Part shown: positions 7,901 to 16,600 of the stretch, piece by piece
Layout: each line of letters begins with the position of its first letter
Position numbering within the stretch: the first letter of the stretch is position 1
Source of the DNA: Pseudomarimonas sp964350895
GTDB lineage: Bacteria > Pseudomonadota > Gammaproteobacteria > Xanthomonadales > Xanthomonadaceae
Direction: 5' to 3'
NCBI GenBank assembly: GCA_964350895.1
Contig: CAYGMG010000081.1
Location: 1-17,405 of the forward strand
DNA: 17,405 bases
Made by a program: the position numbers and the translations under genes
Notes under the pieces: generated by a model
Seen by the model: the letters and a program-made list of their open reading frames with translations, nothing else
Databases searched by the model: none
What the model was told of the DNA's origin: nothing

Positions 7901-10150
7901 CAGCGTGCCGGGATCGTCAATAAGTGCAGGTGCGGAGCTGATCGCATAGTTGCCACTGCCGAACACCGCGTCGAGATTCAAGCTGGCCGACAGATTGTTG
8001 ATCGCATTGCTCGACGTGAGGTTTTCCAGATACACATCGAAGGTGGCCAGATCGCCACTGCCATTGACGCTGAGCGCGATCCCCAGGCGCGCTTCGTCAC
8101 CGATGGCGAACGCGGTCTGGTCGCTCTCCCCGGCGTCGGCAGGGTTGCCGTTGCCGTTCGGATCCGGGTCGACGCCGTCATCCGACACATCCGACACGCC
8201 ACTGCCGTCGGGCGCCGTGGCGCTGATCGTCACCTGATCGCGGTACACGCCAAAGCCGTTGCCCTGGTCGCTGACGGTATTGACGTTGACCACGTAGCGG
8301 ACCACCGCGACCTCACCCGGGCGCAGGAAGCCACCCACTACCACACGATCGAAGATATTGAAGCCGAAGAACTGCGGCGAGAGACTCAGCGTGGCGGGTC
8401 CCGAGACCAGAAAGGGCTGGGTCATGATCGAATAGTTGCCGGAGCCGAACACGGGGTTGAGCGGATCCTGCAGCAGGAAGTTCGTAAGCGTCGCCTGGCC
8501 GAGATTCTCGATGTGCAGCTCGTAGGTCACCTGGGTTCCGTTGACCAGAGCACGCTGGGCCACGCCGACAACCGGATTGACTGAGATCACCACCACGGTC
8601 GAGTCGTCTTCGCCGCCGTCGCTGGGGTCACTGTTTCCGTTCGGGTCCGGGTCGATACCATCATCGGAGCGGTCCGAACTCACCACGCCGCCGGGATCGG
8701 TTCCGGCGAAGTTGGCCTGCACTGCGTAGCGACCGAATCCACCACCTTGATCCGACTCGTTGTCGACGCTCAGCTGGACGCGAATCTGGGCGGTTTCTCC
8801 CGGCGTCAGTGCATTGCCTGCGGCCAGAATCTGCGTGTCGGCACCGCCGTTGAAGGCCGGATTCACGCTGACGCTGCCGGTGATCACCGAAGGGGCGCCA
8901 AGAACCGTGTAGTTGCCGGCACCAAAGGCCGCATCGAGCGATGACTGCAGGCTCAGCTGGCTCATGATCGAGGCGCCGAGATTCTCCAGGTAATAGTCGA
9001 GGGTGACCTGGTTGCCGGCCACCGCCTCGTTCAGAGCCACACCGACCACGCCCGAGCCGCCGATTGCGAAGGTCGTCGCATCGTTCTCGCCGGCCTCGTT
9101 CGGCTGGCTGTCGCCGTCCGGGTCAGGGTCGGTGCCGAAGTCCGAGGGATCGCTGAGGAAAAGGAAGTTGCTGCTGGTCCCGGACACGGTGACCTGATGC
9201 GAGTGATTGCCCAAGCCCAGGCCCTGGGCATTGCTCAGCGTGGTCACGGTCGCGACCACGCGAATCTGCGCCGTGTCCCCGGCGAACAGGGAACTGCCCG
9301 ACGGATCCAGCATGTCGATCTGGGTAGCGGCATCGAAACCGGGGTTGAGCTGGAGGGTGCCCGGATCATCGATCAGCACCGGCGTCGACAGCGTGTAGTT
9401 GCCGCTGCCGAAGACGCCGTCCAATGCGTTGGAGAGTCCCACGGCCGACACATTGGTGCTGCCGACATTCTCCAGGTACACATCGAAGGTCACCTGATTG
9501 CCGCTGACGGTCGCGTCCAGAGCCACACCCAGTGCCGATACGTCATTGACATCGATGACCGTGGGATCGTTGTTGTCGGTCGGATCATCATTGGCGTCCG
9601 GGTCCGGGTTGTCCCCCTCGTGAGAGAGGTCGGAAACCGGCGCCGCACCATCACCCAAGCCGGTAACCTGGACCTGGTTCTGGTAGATGCCGACGCCGAA
9701 ACCCTGATCGGTCACATTGGTGATCCTGGAGGAAATCTCGAAGATCGCGAACTCACCGGGCGCAAGCGAGCTGCCAGCCCCGAGCATCTGCGTATTGGTA
9801 CTGCCGTTGAACGCCGCGTTGTAATTCAGCAGCCCCTCGCCACCGCGCCCTTCAGGGTCACTGACGTGGACGAAGTTGCCAGCGCCGTAGACCGCGTTGA
9901 GGTCTTCGACGACCTGCAGGTCGGTGATGGTTTCGGTGCCGTAATTGGCGATCGTGAAGCGCAGGATGACGACTGGATTGCCGCCGACCACGCCACCGGA
10001 ACGATACTGCTTGGCGATGCCGATATGAGCGCCTGGCGCTTTGGATCGCTGCTGCCAATCACCCTTGTCGGCAACCGCTTGTGCAGGCACTGCGCCGAGT
10101 GCGGCGAACGCCAAGGCCAGTCCCAGGACACGGAACATTGCTCGCTTCAT
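4913..10150 (-). CDS. Giant exported repeat/fibronectin-III protein with IPTL-like tail
   Basis: A 1745-residue exported protein, probably cell-surface anchored or secreted and possibly adhesive; the role is inferred from architecture only. A signal peptide spans about residues 1-25 (MKRAMFRVLGLALAFAALG, cleavage after AQA). Seven DUF11-like beta-rich repeats of about 155-160 residues occupy roughly 43-1157. Each has a core like FGSGNY and TFDVYLENLG and ends in an acidic linker DPDPxGDxxPxEAGEND (for example at 339, 498, 659, 821, 973 and 1132), which looks calcium-binding. Six fibronectin-III domains follow at about 1160-1712; the first five share NYEYSLDGGxSWTAF and the sixth is divergent with a Cys pair. 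The tail at 1718-1745 (IPVGSPWALLLMGLLLALLG then Arg) resembles an IPTL-CTERM sorting signal. The ATG at 10150 follows GGGGAAG and begins the signal peptide; the frame upstream to 10360 is not protein-like. The gene is monocistronic here, with no secretion partner in view. Confidence 0.9.
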   Translation of the reverse strand: MKRAMFRVLGLALAFAALGAVPAQAVADKGDWQQRSKAPGAHIGIAKQYRSGGVVGGNPVVILRFTIANYGTETITDLQVVEDLNAVYGAGNFVHVSDPEGRGGEGLLNYNAAFNGSTNTQMLGAGSSLAPGEFAIFEISSRITNVTDQGFGVGIYQNQVQVTGLGDGAAPVSDLSHEGDNPDPDANDDPTDNNDPTVIDVNDVSALGVALDATVSGNQVTFDVYLENVGSTNVSAVGLSNALDGVFGSGNYTLSTPVLIDDPGTLQLNPGFDAATQIDMLDPSGSSLFAGDTAQIRVVATVTTLSNAQGLGLGNHSHQVTVSGTSSNFLFLSDPSDFGTDPDPDGDSQPNEAGENDATTFAIGGSGVVGVALNEAVAGNQVTLDYYLENLGASIMSQLSLQSSLDAAFGAGNYTVLGAPSVITGSVSVNPAFNGGADTQILAAGNALTPGETAQIRVQLSVDNESDQGGGFGRYAVQANFAGTDPGGVVSSDRSDDGIDPDPNGNSDPSDGGEDDSTVVVISVNPVVGVAQRALVNGTQVTYELHIENLGQATLTNFLLQDPLNPVFGSGNYSIMTQPFLVSGPATLSLSPQFFGFNIFDRVVVGGFLRPGEVAVVRYVVNVNTVSDQGNGFGVYRDQVTISATAPDGSGVSDVSDDGVDPDPNGNGNPADAGESDQTAFAIGDEARLGIALSVNGSGDLATFDVYLENLTSSNAINNLSASLNLDAVFGSGNYAISSAPALIDDPGTLSLNAGFTGAGNIELLGAGSSLAALDTAQLRFIVQVTNVVDQGLGLGAFSAQAQASGTAPLGAAAFDRSDSGTDPDPNGNGLGNDAGEDDPSVFSLAAARIGIAKNAIVNGDEVTFEFRVENLGTASPGSISFTDNLDAVFGAGNYTLVQGPRAPILRDLIPNPAFTGSANTVVASGVVGAGQTDLIDLVVRVDQLADVGSGLGVYSNQSLLTADGETDLSDAGTDPDPDGDTDPSEPGEDDPTVFTIAQRPAIGAAHTAVVAVDQVTFDYYLENLGNVDAVVGLTHSLDAVFGAGNYSISVAPQWIDDPGTLTLNAGFDGSAQTALLSAGQLVTGDTARLRVVVEVSQLFDAGSGPGVYASQAFASGTAPNSSVLSDPSDAGTEPDADGDREPNEAGENDPTPLTVVLSPPSVPLSFSAVRGDQSAQLSFMAPASDGGRPVVNYEYSLNGGGSWTAFAPPVTTSPQTIPGLVNGTLYQIALRAVNSVGPGPATAAIAVTPAAVPGAPTNLVATPGDQQIGLSFTNAPANGDPISNYEYSLDGGGSWTAFMPAVTGSPVVITGLTNGVNYSLSLRAVNGVGPGLASAVVAATPATLPGAPTGLVASPGNQSASIAFTPAAANGSAVLNYEFSLDAGASWTPFAPPVATSPVSISGLTNGVSYAVQLRAINGVGTGPASATVNVVPAAVPDAPTGLAAVSGDQQITVSFVAGADNGAAITGYQYSLDGGLSWLTFSPPISMSPGVISGLINGTSYNIVIRAVSSVGPSAASATVTATPAGVPLAPLGLAANGQDGALQLTYSPGADNGSALLNHEYSLDDGLTWTAFAPPVTGSPATISGLVNGQAYVVRLRGVNAVGAGAASASVTATPFTTPSAPRNVTVSTPPGQAVVSWLAPLDNGGLPITRYEVTAQPGGRQCVVTGSPPPTTCAFTSLPAGVYTFSVIAINGGGSVSGAAVSAPGTVTSLPTVIPVGSPWALLLMGLLLALLGRQALLRES
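5015..6673 (-). repeat. Six tandem fibronectin-III coding repeats
   Basis: Six units of about 91-92 codons (period near 275 bp) code for fibronectin-III domains. Units 1-5 share the phrases NYEYSL, SWTAFAPPV, ISGLxNG and LRAVNxVGPGxA. Unit 6 lacks them and has CVVTGSPPPTTC. The similarity of units 1-5 means copy number could change by recombination and that short-read assemblies could collapse here. Confidence 0.85.
6680..10024 (-). repeat. Seven tandem DUF11-like coding repeats with acidic linkers
   Basis: Seven units of 152-162 codons, judged by the spacing of the acidic linkers at residues 339, 498, 659, 821, 973 and 1132 of the protein. The first linker (near 180, NPDPDANDDPTDNNDPT) is the most divergent. 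Recurrent phrases are LDAVFGAGNY, IDDPGTL, LxxGDTAQIR and SDPSDxGTDPDPDGD. Protein similarity is moderate, so the units are older than the fibronectin-III units. Confidence 0.85.
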
Positions 10151-10512
10151 GCTTCTTCCCCGATAGGGCCACAGCGACAGGGCCGCGGCAGAATGCGCAT
10201 CCAATGTCAGAGACATTGCGCAGGCCCTCAGTAGAACGCCTACGCGCCTGCAACTCAAGCATCGGCGCAGGACGGCTCGCTGATTGGCAACGATGACCGC
10301 GGCCAGCGAGCCGCGCCGGTAAGGCACGTGCCGGTGTATCGCCGCGTCGCGTGCCGGCACACGGAACGCAGGGCCCCGGGCGCGCCATGCAGCGTGAGAA
10401 GCGCGCGGGCGCGCATGCGATCATTGCGTCCGGATGCCCCACAGTGTTGCGTCCTGTGCTACGCCTTCGCACCGCGCCGATGGAAACCGGCCCGCCAGAC
10501 CAGGAGTTCTGC
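10151..10512. promoter_or_regulatory. Divergent intergenic region with palindromes
   Basis: 362 bp without a credible gene between the start of the surface protein and the start of the FG-GAP gene. It must carry both promoters, but no clear -35/-10 pair was recognised. Two palindromes stand out: CAATGTC-AGA-GACATTG at 10202-10218, about 52 bp before the surface-protein start, and the 10-bp GTGCCGGCAC at 10351-10360. The CAATGTC element is AT-richer than its surroundings and is the better operator candidate. No known regulator is implied. Confidence 0.35.
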
Positions 10513-13500
10513 ATGATCCCGACACGGCCCACCTTGCTCAGCATTGTGCTCGCCATGGCCTTCTCGAACTCGCTCGCAAGCGCACCGGCCCCTGCGGCGG
10601 AAAGGTCGCAAGGCGTCGACGCGGTCATCGCTGAGCTGCTGCGCCTTGAGCAGCAACGCGAACCCAAGTGCTACGCCACCGCCTCGCGGCTGGAAGACTT
10701 CATGTACGGCACGCCGCTCTCGCAGGAGGCGCGTTTTGCCAAGAACCTGCTGCAGAAGCAGTGGATCGAGTGGATCTGGCAGCGCGCATCCGCCGTCGCT
10801 GCCGCGCGCGACGCTGCCCTGGTCGAGACGGTCGATGTCGAGCAGGCCCTGGCCGATGTGCTGGTGGTCGCAGCCGATGCCGATGGCCACTATTCGGTAC
10901 GCCTGAATGGCCAGCCGCTGCGCATCAATGGTGTGGACAAGCGCCAGTACGGCAGCGTGGCCTACTCGCTGCGCGCGATCCTCGCGGTGCAGCAGGAGTG
11001 GCTGCTGTCCGCCGACAGCGACGTCCTCTTTCTTGCCGAGCCCGCGGTAGCGCGGCTGGCCGAGGCGCTCGACTTCGTGACGCTGGCCGCGCTCAAGCTG
11101 ACCGACGAACGCATGCGACTGGAGAACCAGCGCGAGGTAGCGCGCGGCGCCCTGGTCGAGAACTGGCTGGCGCTGACCGGGCAGCCGGCGCCTGACGCGC
11201 CCTCGCCGGCGCTAGCCGGGCAGCCCGATGCGCCGACCTCAGCCGACCTGTCCCTGCTGCGCGCGATGATCGCCCAGAAGCTGGCCTCGTACGCGGCCTA
11301 CAACAATGTTTCGAACCAGCTGTTCATGCGCAACCTGCAGGTCTATTTCGCGCGCAGCCGCTGGCCAGCGGACAGCGCCGAGGGCGACGCCTTCCGCAGC
11401 GCCTTCACTGAAAGCATGATCGCCTTCACCCGCGACCTGTATCTCGGCGCCCAGCAGCAGGCGCTGCAGGCCGGCAACCCGAGCATCCGCGAGGCCGACG
11501 TCGCCGCCTTCGCCAAGCGCTTCATTCCGCACCGGATCAACGAGTACGAGGACGCGATCTTCTTCCCCGATCTGCCGCGCGGCGAGCAGGTCGAGATCGA
11601 GTCCTACGACATGGACGCCTTCCGCGATCCGGGCTGGCACTGGCGCTACCTCGAGGCGGCGATCGACACCGAGGATTTCGTCCCCAGCCTTCAGCTGGAC
11701 CCCTTCGCCGCCGAGCTGCTGACCGAGAACGTTGCCCAGTTCGGCGTGCTGATCCTGCGCCTGACCGGCGATGCCGCGCGCAGCCAGGGCAAGGAGGCGG
11801 TCAGCGTGACTCTGCTGCGCGAGGCCTTCGATCGCATCCAGGCGCAGATCGACGCGCACGCCAGCGTTCAGCCGAGCACGCTGCAGGTCGATGCCATCGC
11901 CTCGGCCAGCGCGAGCGACGCCGCGGGCGCGCCCTTCGTCGAGGTCACCGCCGAGAGCGGCATCGACTATCAGCATCGCAATGCCGACTGGCTCAGCCGC
12001 CAGCTGCGCAGCTACCTGCGCAAGGATGAGGGCACCGGCGTGATCACCATTCCCCCGGCCTTCGGCGGCAGTGGCCTGGCGGCGGGCGACCTCGACAATG
12101 ACGGCAGCGACGACCTGCTCCTGCTCGGCGGTCGCGGTGCGCGTCTGTACCGCAATCTGGGCGATGGCCGTTTCGAGGACGTCACCGAAGGCCGCGGCAT
12201 CGACTGGCGCCGCGAGGACAGCAACCAGCCCGGCGAGATGCGCCAGCCGCTGATCGCCGACCTCGACAACGACGGCCTGCAGGACATCGTGATCACCTAC
12301 GTGGACGACAGCCACCGCGTCTATCGCAATCTCGGCGACCTGCGCTTCGAGGACCTCAGCGAGCGCGCCGCCCTCGGCGGAAAGGGCCTGGTCGGCGGCC
12401 CGGCGACGGTGTTCGACTACGACGGCGACGGGCTGCTGGATATCTACGTCCAGTACTTCGGCGACTACCTCAAGGGCGAGCTGCCGACGCTGGCCCGGCG
12501 CAACTTCAATGGCCTCCCTAACAAGCTGTTCCGCAATCTCGGCGAGTTCCGCTTCGAGGACGTCACCGACAAGGCCGGCGTCGGCGACACCGGCTGGGGC
12601 CAGTCGACAACGCATACTGACCTCGACGGCGACGGCGACCAGGACCTGATCTCCGGCAACGACTTCGGCATCAACCGCTACTACCTCAACCAGGGCGACG
12701 GCACCTTCATCGACGCCGCCGCCGAGCTGGGCACCGACAAGCCGACCTACACCATGAGCATCGGCATCACCGACCTCAACCGCGATCGCGTGCCTGACCT
12801 GTACATCGCCAGCATCGTCACCATGAACAAGGACGAGACCTACGTGATGCCCAACCGCGACACGCCGGCCAAGTTCAACCCGGAGAAGCTCGCCGCCATG
12901 CGCGTGGTCGAGGCCAATGACCTTTTTGTCTCCGGCCGCGAGGGCAAGCGCCAGCGCTACCTGCACAGCGACGCTGTCGGCCGTGGCCGCAGCACCACCG
13001 GCTGGTCCTGGGATGCCGACTTCTTCGACGCCGACAACGACGGCGACGACGACCTCTACGTGCTCAACGGCATGAACGAGTACAACGTCTACAGCCGCGA
13101 CAACCCCTACTACACTGATCCCTTCGACGACCAGCGTCAGGCGGTGGTGTTTCCGGATGCCGACAAGGCCGCCAACGTCTACTTCGCCAATCGCAATGGC
13201 CGGCTGGAGAACGCCTCCGAGGGCAGCGGCCTCGACATCATCAGCAACTCGCGCAGCGCGGTCTATGTCGACATCGATGGCGATGGCGACCTCGACGTGG
13301 TCACCCTCGACTACCAGGGTCCGGCGCGGGTCTTCCGCAACGGCGCGCAGGACAACGGCAACCGCTGGCTGGCCGTGCGCCTGGTCGGCGCGCCCGAGCA
13401 CAAGGTCAACCGCGACGCCATCGGCGCCCGGCTGATCGCCAGCGCCAAGGGCCTTCAGGTATTCCGCGAAGTGCGCGGCTCGGAAGGCTATATGTCGGTG

Positions 13501-13653
13501 CATCCGCGGACCCAGTACTTCGGACTTGGCAAGCACGAGAAGGCTACGGTCGAGGTCCGCTGGCCAGATGGCCGCACGCAGGTGCTCAAGGAGCTCGAAG
13601 CCGGGCGCGTGCATGTCATCGCCTACCCGCAAGAGCCCCGCACAGCGCCGTGA
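10513..13653 (+). CDS. Exported FG-GAP/ASPIC (CRTAC1-like) protein
   Basis: A 1046-residue exported protein of unknown role. A signal peptide covers about residues 1-24 (IVLAMAFSNSLASA). Residues 30-470 form a mostly helical N-terminal part that I do not recognise; it holds the only cysteine I can see in the protein, Cys53 in EPKCYATASRLEDF. From 515 to 930 there are seven FG-GAP/VCBS repeats with calcium-loop motifs: DLDNDGSDD 526, DLDNDGLQD 583, DYDGDGLLD 635, DLDGDGDQD 703, a degenerate DLNRDRVPD 754, DADNDGDDD 839 and DIDGDGDLD 920. This predicts a seven-bladed propeller. An ASPIC/UnbV domain ends the protein (about 966-1036, NRDAIGARLIASAKG to VEVRWPDGRTQ). CAGGAG 6 nt before the ATG decides the start. 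Its stop overlaps the start of the DUF255 gene (GTGA), indicating coupled translation and a shared process. Confidence 0.92.
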   Translation: MIPTRPTLLSIVLAMAFSNSLASAPAPAAERSQGVDAVIAELLRLEQQREPKCYATASRLEDFMYGTPLSQEARFAKNLLQKQWIEWIWQRASAVAAARDAALVETVDVEQALADVLVVAADADGHYSVRLNGQPLRINGVDKRQYGSVAYSLRAILAVQQEWLLSADSDVLFLAEPAVARLAEALDFVTLAALKLTDERMRLENQREVARGALVENWLALTGQPAPDAPSPALAGQPDAPTSADLSLLRAMIAQKLASYAAYNNVSNQLFMRNLQVYFARSRWPADSAEGDAFRSAFTESMIAFTRDLYLGAQQQALQAGNPSIREADVAAFAKRFIPHRINEYEDAIFFPDLPRGEQVEIESYDMDAFRDPGWHWRYLEAAIDTEDFVPSLQLDPFAAELLTENVAQFGVLILRLTGDAARSQGKEAVSVTLLREAFDRIQAQIDAHASVQPSTLQVDAIASASASDAAGAPFVEVTAESGIDYQHRNADWLSRQLRSYLRKDEGTGVITIPPAFGGSGLAAGDLDNDGSDDLLLLGGRGARLYRNLGDGRFEDVTEGRGIDWRREDSNQPGEMRQPLIADLDNDGLQDIVITYVDDSHRVYRNLGDLRFEDLSERAALGGKGLVGGPATVFDYDGDGLLDIYVQYFGDYLKGELPTLARRNFNGLPNKLFRNLGEFRFEDVTDKAGVGDTGWGQSTTHTDLDGDGDQDLISGNDFGINRYYLNQGDGTFIDAAAELGTDKPTYTMSIGITDLNRDRVPDLYIASIVTMNKDETYVMPNRDTPAKFNPEKLAAMRVVEANDLFVSGREGKRQRYLHSDAVGRGRSTTGWSWDADFFDADNDGDDDLYVLNGMNEYNVYSRDNPYYTDPFDDQRQAVVFPDADKAANVYFANRNGRLENASEGSGLDIISNSRSAVYVDIDGDGDLDVVTLDYQGPARVFRNGAQDNGNRWLAVRLVGAPEHKVNRDAIGARLIASAKGLQVFREVRGSEGYMSVHPRTQYFGLGKHEKATVEVRWPDGRTQVLKELEAGRVHVIAYPQEPRTAP

Positions 13654-16600
13654 GTCTGCTGCGCCGCAGCTCGCTGCTCGGCGTCCTCGCGGCCGGCCTG
13701 GCAAGCTGGATGCCCGCCTTCGCGGGCATGACGAATCCTGGGGCGTTAGCGTTCGCGTTCGCGTCCGCGTCCGCGCCCGCACCCGCACCCGCGCTCGCTG
13801 AGATTCGTGCCGCGCGCCACGCAACAACGATTCCTGGAACCAACCTCGCCGCAAAGAACCCCGATACGCGCCACTCCGCAAAGAACCCCGGAACGCGACA
13901 CTCCGCAAAGATCACCGGCGCGCAACTCTCCGCAAAGAACCGCGCAGCGCACAACGCCTCGGCGTCATCCCCGCGCAGGCGGGGATCCATCGCCGTGGGT
14001 ACCGATACCCCTAAAAGCTGGATGCCCGCCTTCGCGGGCATGACGAATCCTGGGGCGTCCGCGTCCACGTCCGCTGAGAGTCGTGCCGCGCGCCCCGCAA
14101 CAACGATTCCTGGAACCAACCTCGCCGCAAAGAACCCCGATACGCGCCACTCCGCAAAGAACCCCGGAACGCGACACTCCGCAAAGATCACCGGCGCGCA
14201 ACTCTCCGCAAAGAACCGCGCAGCGCACAACGCCTCGGCGTCATCCCCGCGCAGGCGGGGATCCAGCCTTCCTGTGCAGCGCTGTGGTCTGGCAACGGGG
14301 CAAGCCACGAGCATCAATGTCTCAGGCGTGACCCCGGCCTTCGTCCCACCGCCCGGCACGCAGCCCGACGAAGCCATCTGGCGCCGCCGCACCCAGGCAG
14401 CCGACACGGCCCTCAACCAGCACCCCTGGCTGCGCGATTACCTTCCGGCGACGGACCGCGACGCCAATCAGTCCGCGCCCGCTCCGCCACCGGTAATGCC
14501 CTGCGACCACACGCCCCCGCTCCGTCATTCCCGCGAAGGCGGGAATCCAGCCTCTCGCAGCACCGAATGCGACCCTGTCGCCGTGGACCCGCGCACCGGC
14601 GAGGGTGAAGCCACGGAGCCCAGGGGCGCCCCAACCATCCCGCTCAACCCGCTGATCCACGCCAGCTCCCCCTACCTGCTGCAGCACGCCTTCAACCCGA
14701 TCGACTGGCGCGAGTACCCGGGGCCGGAGCGCAGCGACACGCGCCTGCGACTGATCTCGATCGGCTACTCGACCTGCTACTGGTGCCACCGCATGGCCGA
14801 GGAGGCCTTCTCCGATGCGCGCATCGGCGAGCTGCTGAACACCCGGTTCCACGCCATCAAGATCGACCGCGAGGAGCGCCCCGAGATCGACGCCCACTAC
14901 ACCCGGCTGCAGCGCCTGAGCCGCGCCGAGGTCGGCTGGCCGGTCACGGTGATCGAGAGCGCGTCGGGCGATGTATTGTTTGTCGGCTCCTACCTCGAAG
15001 CCGACGCCCTGCACGGCCTGCTGCAGCGGCTCGACCGGCTGCTCGGCGCGGCGCCGGCCGCGCTCGATGCGATGGCCGCCAGCTTCCGCGCCCTGCAGGC
15101 GCAGCAGGCGGCGAGTGCCGCGTCAGGCTCGGCGGCTGTCGAGGCCATCGAACTGCTGCCAACCAGCGACTTCCTGCGCGATGACTGGGATGCCGAACTC
15201 GGCGGGCGAGTCGGCAATCAAAAGTTTCCCGATCCGCCCTTGCTCCACTGGCTGCTCGACCGCGCGCTGCGCGAGCCGGATTCCGGCGCAGCCGCGGCGC
15301 TCGCCACCCAGCTCGACCGGATGTTGGCCAGCGGCCTGTTCGACCCCCTGCACGGCGGCTTCTTCCGCTACAGCACGCAGCGCGACTGGAGCCAGCCACA
15401 CTTCGAGAAGATGCTGCACACCCAGGCCCAGCTGCTGCGCATCTACGCCCGCGCCGGTGCCCACTGGCAGCGTCCCGCCTGGCAGTCGGCAGCAAGGCGA
15501 ATAGCCGGATTCAGCAAGGCATGGCTGGCCGGCGCGGACGGGCTGTACGCCAGCGCGGTCGACGCCCGCTTCCAGGGCCGCGAGGGCGGCTACTACCTGC
15601 TCCCGCCGGCAACCAGCGCGCGACTGCGCCGTGAACGTTCGTGGCTCGCCGAGGACGCATCGGCCGAGCTGCGCCAGCTGCGCCTCGCGCCTGCGGCCTT
15701 GGACCTGTCCGATCTGGATGCGGCGCTCGAGTCGCTTGCGGCCGCCATCCCCTCGCCTACAGCGCGGCCCTTCATCGACAGCAAGACCCTGACCGACTGG
15801 AACGCGCTGCAGGCCGAAGCCCTGCTGGCCCTGTCCGACCTGCCCGGCAGCTCCGCGGCCGCCGATCACGCGATCGCGATCATCGACCGTCTCTGGCAGC
15901 GCTTCGACCCCGCAAGCGGCGCACTGCAGCGCGACCAGCACGGCTCGGTCAGCGCTGCCCTGGCCGACTACGCCCACTTGGCCAAAGCGCTGCAGGCGCA
16001 GCACGCCCGCAGCCTGAGCGCGCAGGCCTTGCAGCGCAGCGCGCAGCTGCTGCGGGCTGCCGTATCGCGCTATCTGCCCAACGACTCCGCCGCCGAGCTG
16101 GCGCAAGGCGAGCCCGGCCGCGACAGCGAAACGCCCGCGCCGCTGGCCAGCCTGTGCGAGGCCCTGCACCGGCAATCGACGCGCGACCCCGACGAGGCCT
16201 GGCGCAACGACAGCCAGCGCTGCTTGAGCACGCTGGCCACACTCGCGTCCAGCCACGACGGACACAACTGGAGCGCCCAGCGAACCCAGGCCCTGGTCGA
16301 GCACGGAGAAATCGCACCCGCGGTCTTCTTCGCCGACGGCAAAGGCCGCGCCTGGCTGCGCCATGACGCCGGCACCAAGCGCTCGCAGGTCCAGCTCGAC
16401 CTGCAACCCGGCTGGCACGTCAACGCACACGATGCTCGAATCGAGCGCCTGGTGCCCACGGCACTGATGCCGGTCGACAACGCCGGCCAGGCACTCGCGG
16501 TGAACTATCCAGCGGGCAGCGAGCAGACGCTATCGGTCTTCGACGCGCCGCTGCGCCTTTACGAGGGCCGCGTCCTGCTGACGATCGACGGCGATGCCGA

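Larger units (their letters stand above)
13703..13989 (+). repeat. Duplicated cassette, copy 1, inside the DUF255 gene
   Basis: Flanked by an inverted palindrome (13706-13732, stem ATGCCCGC/GCGGGCAT) and a direct one (13964-13989, stem ATCCCCGC/GCGGGGAT). Between them lie nine hexanucleotides (13743-13796) and four 27-nt repeats. It is repeated 276-312 bp downstream. All segments stay in the gene's frame. Confidence 0.92.

Noticed and set aside
6989..8584. Plus-strand open frame of 531 codons inside the surface-protein gene
   Set aside because: Antisense shadow of the repeat domains: its internal periodicity (for example AEHRVE) simply reflects the repeated coding units on the minus strand.
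10151..10360. Upstream extension of the surface-protein frame
   Set aside because: It would put 70 Arg/Cys-rich residues before a clear signal peptide; the ATG at 10150 fits export.
10351..10512. Upstream extension of the FG-GAP frame
   Set aside because: CAGGAG just before the ATG at 10513 and the signal peptide starting there decide the start; the upstream translation is not protein-like.
11239..13908. Long minus-strand open frame (889 codons) opposite the FG-GAP gene
   Set aside because: Its translation is Val/Ala/Glu/Gly-rich with no domain and mirrors the high-GC codons of the real gene; the plus strand has FG-GAP motifs, a signal peptide and a ribosome site.
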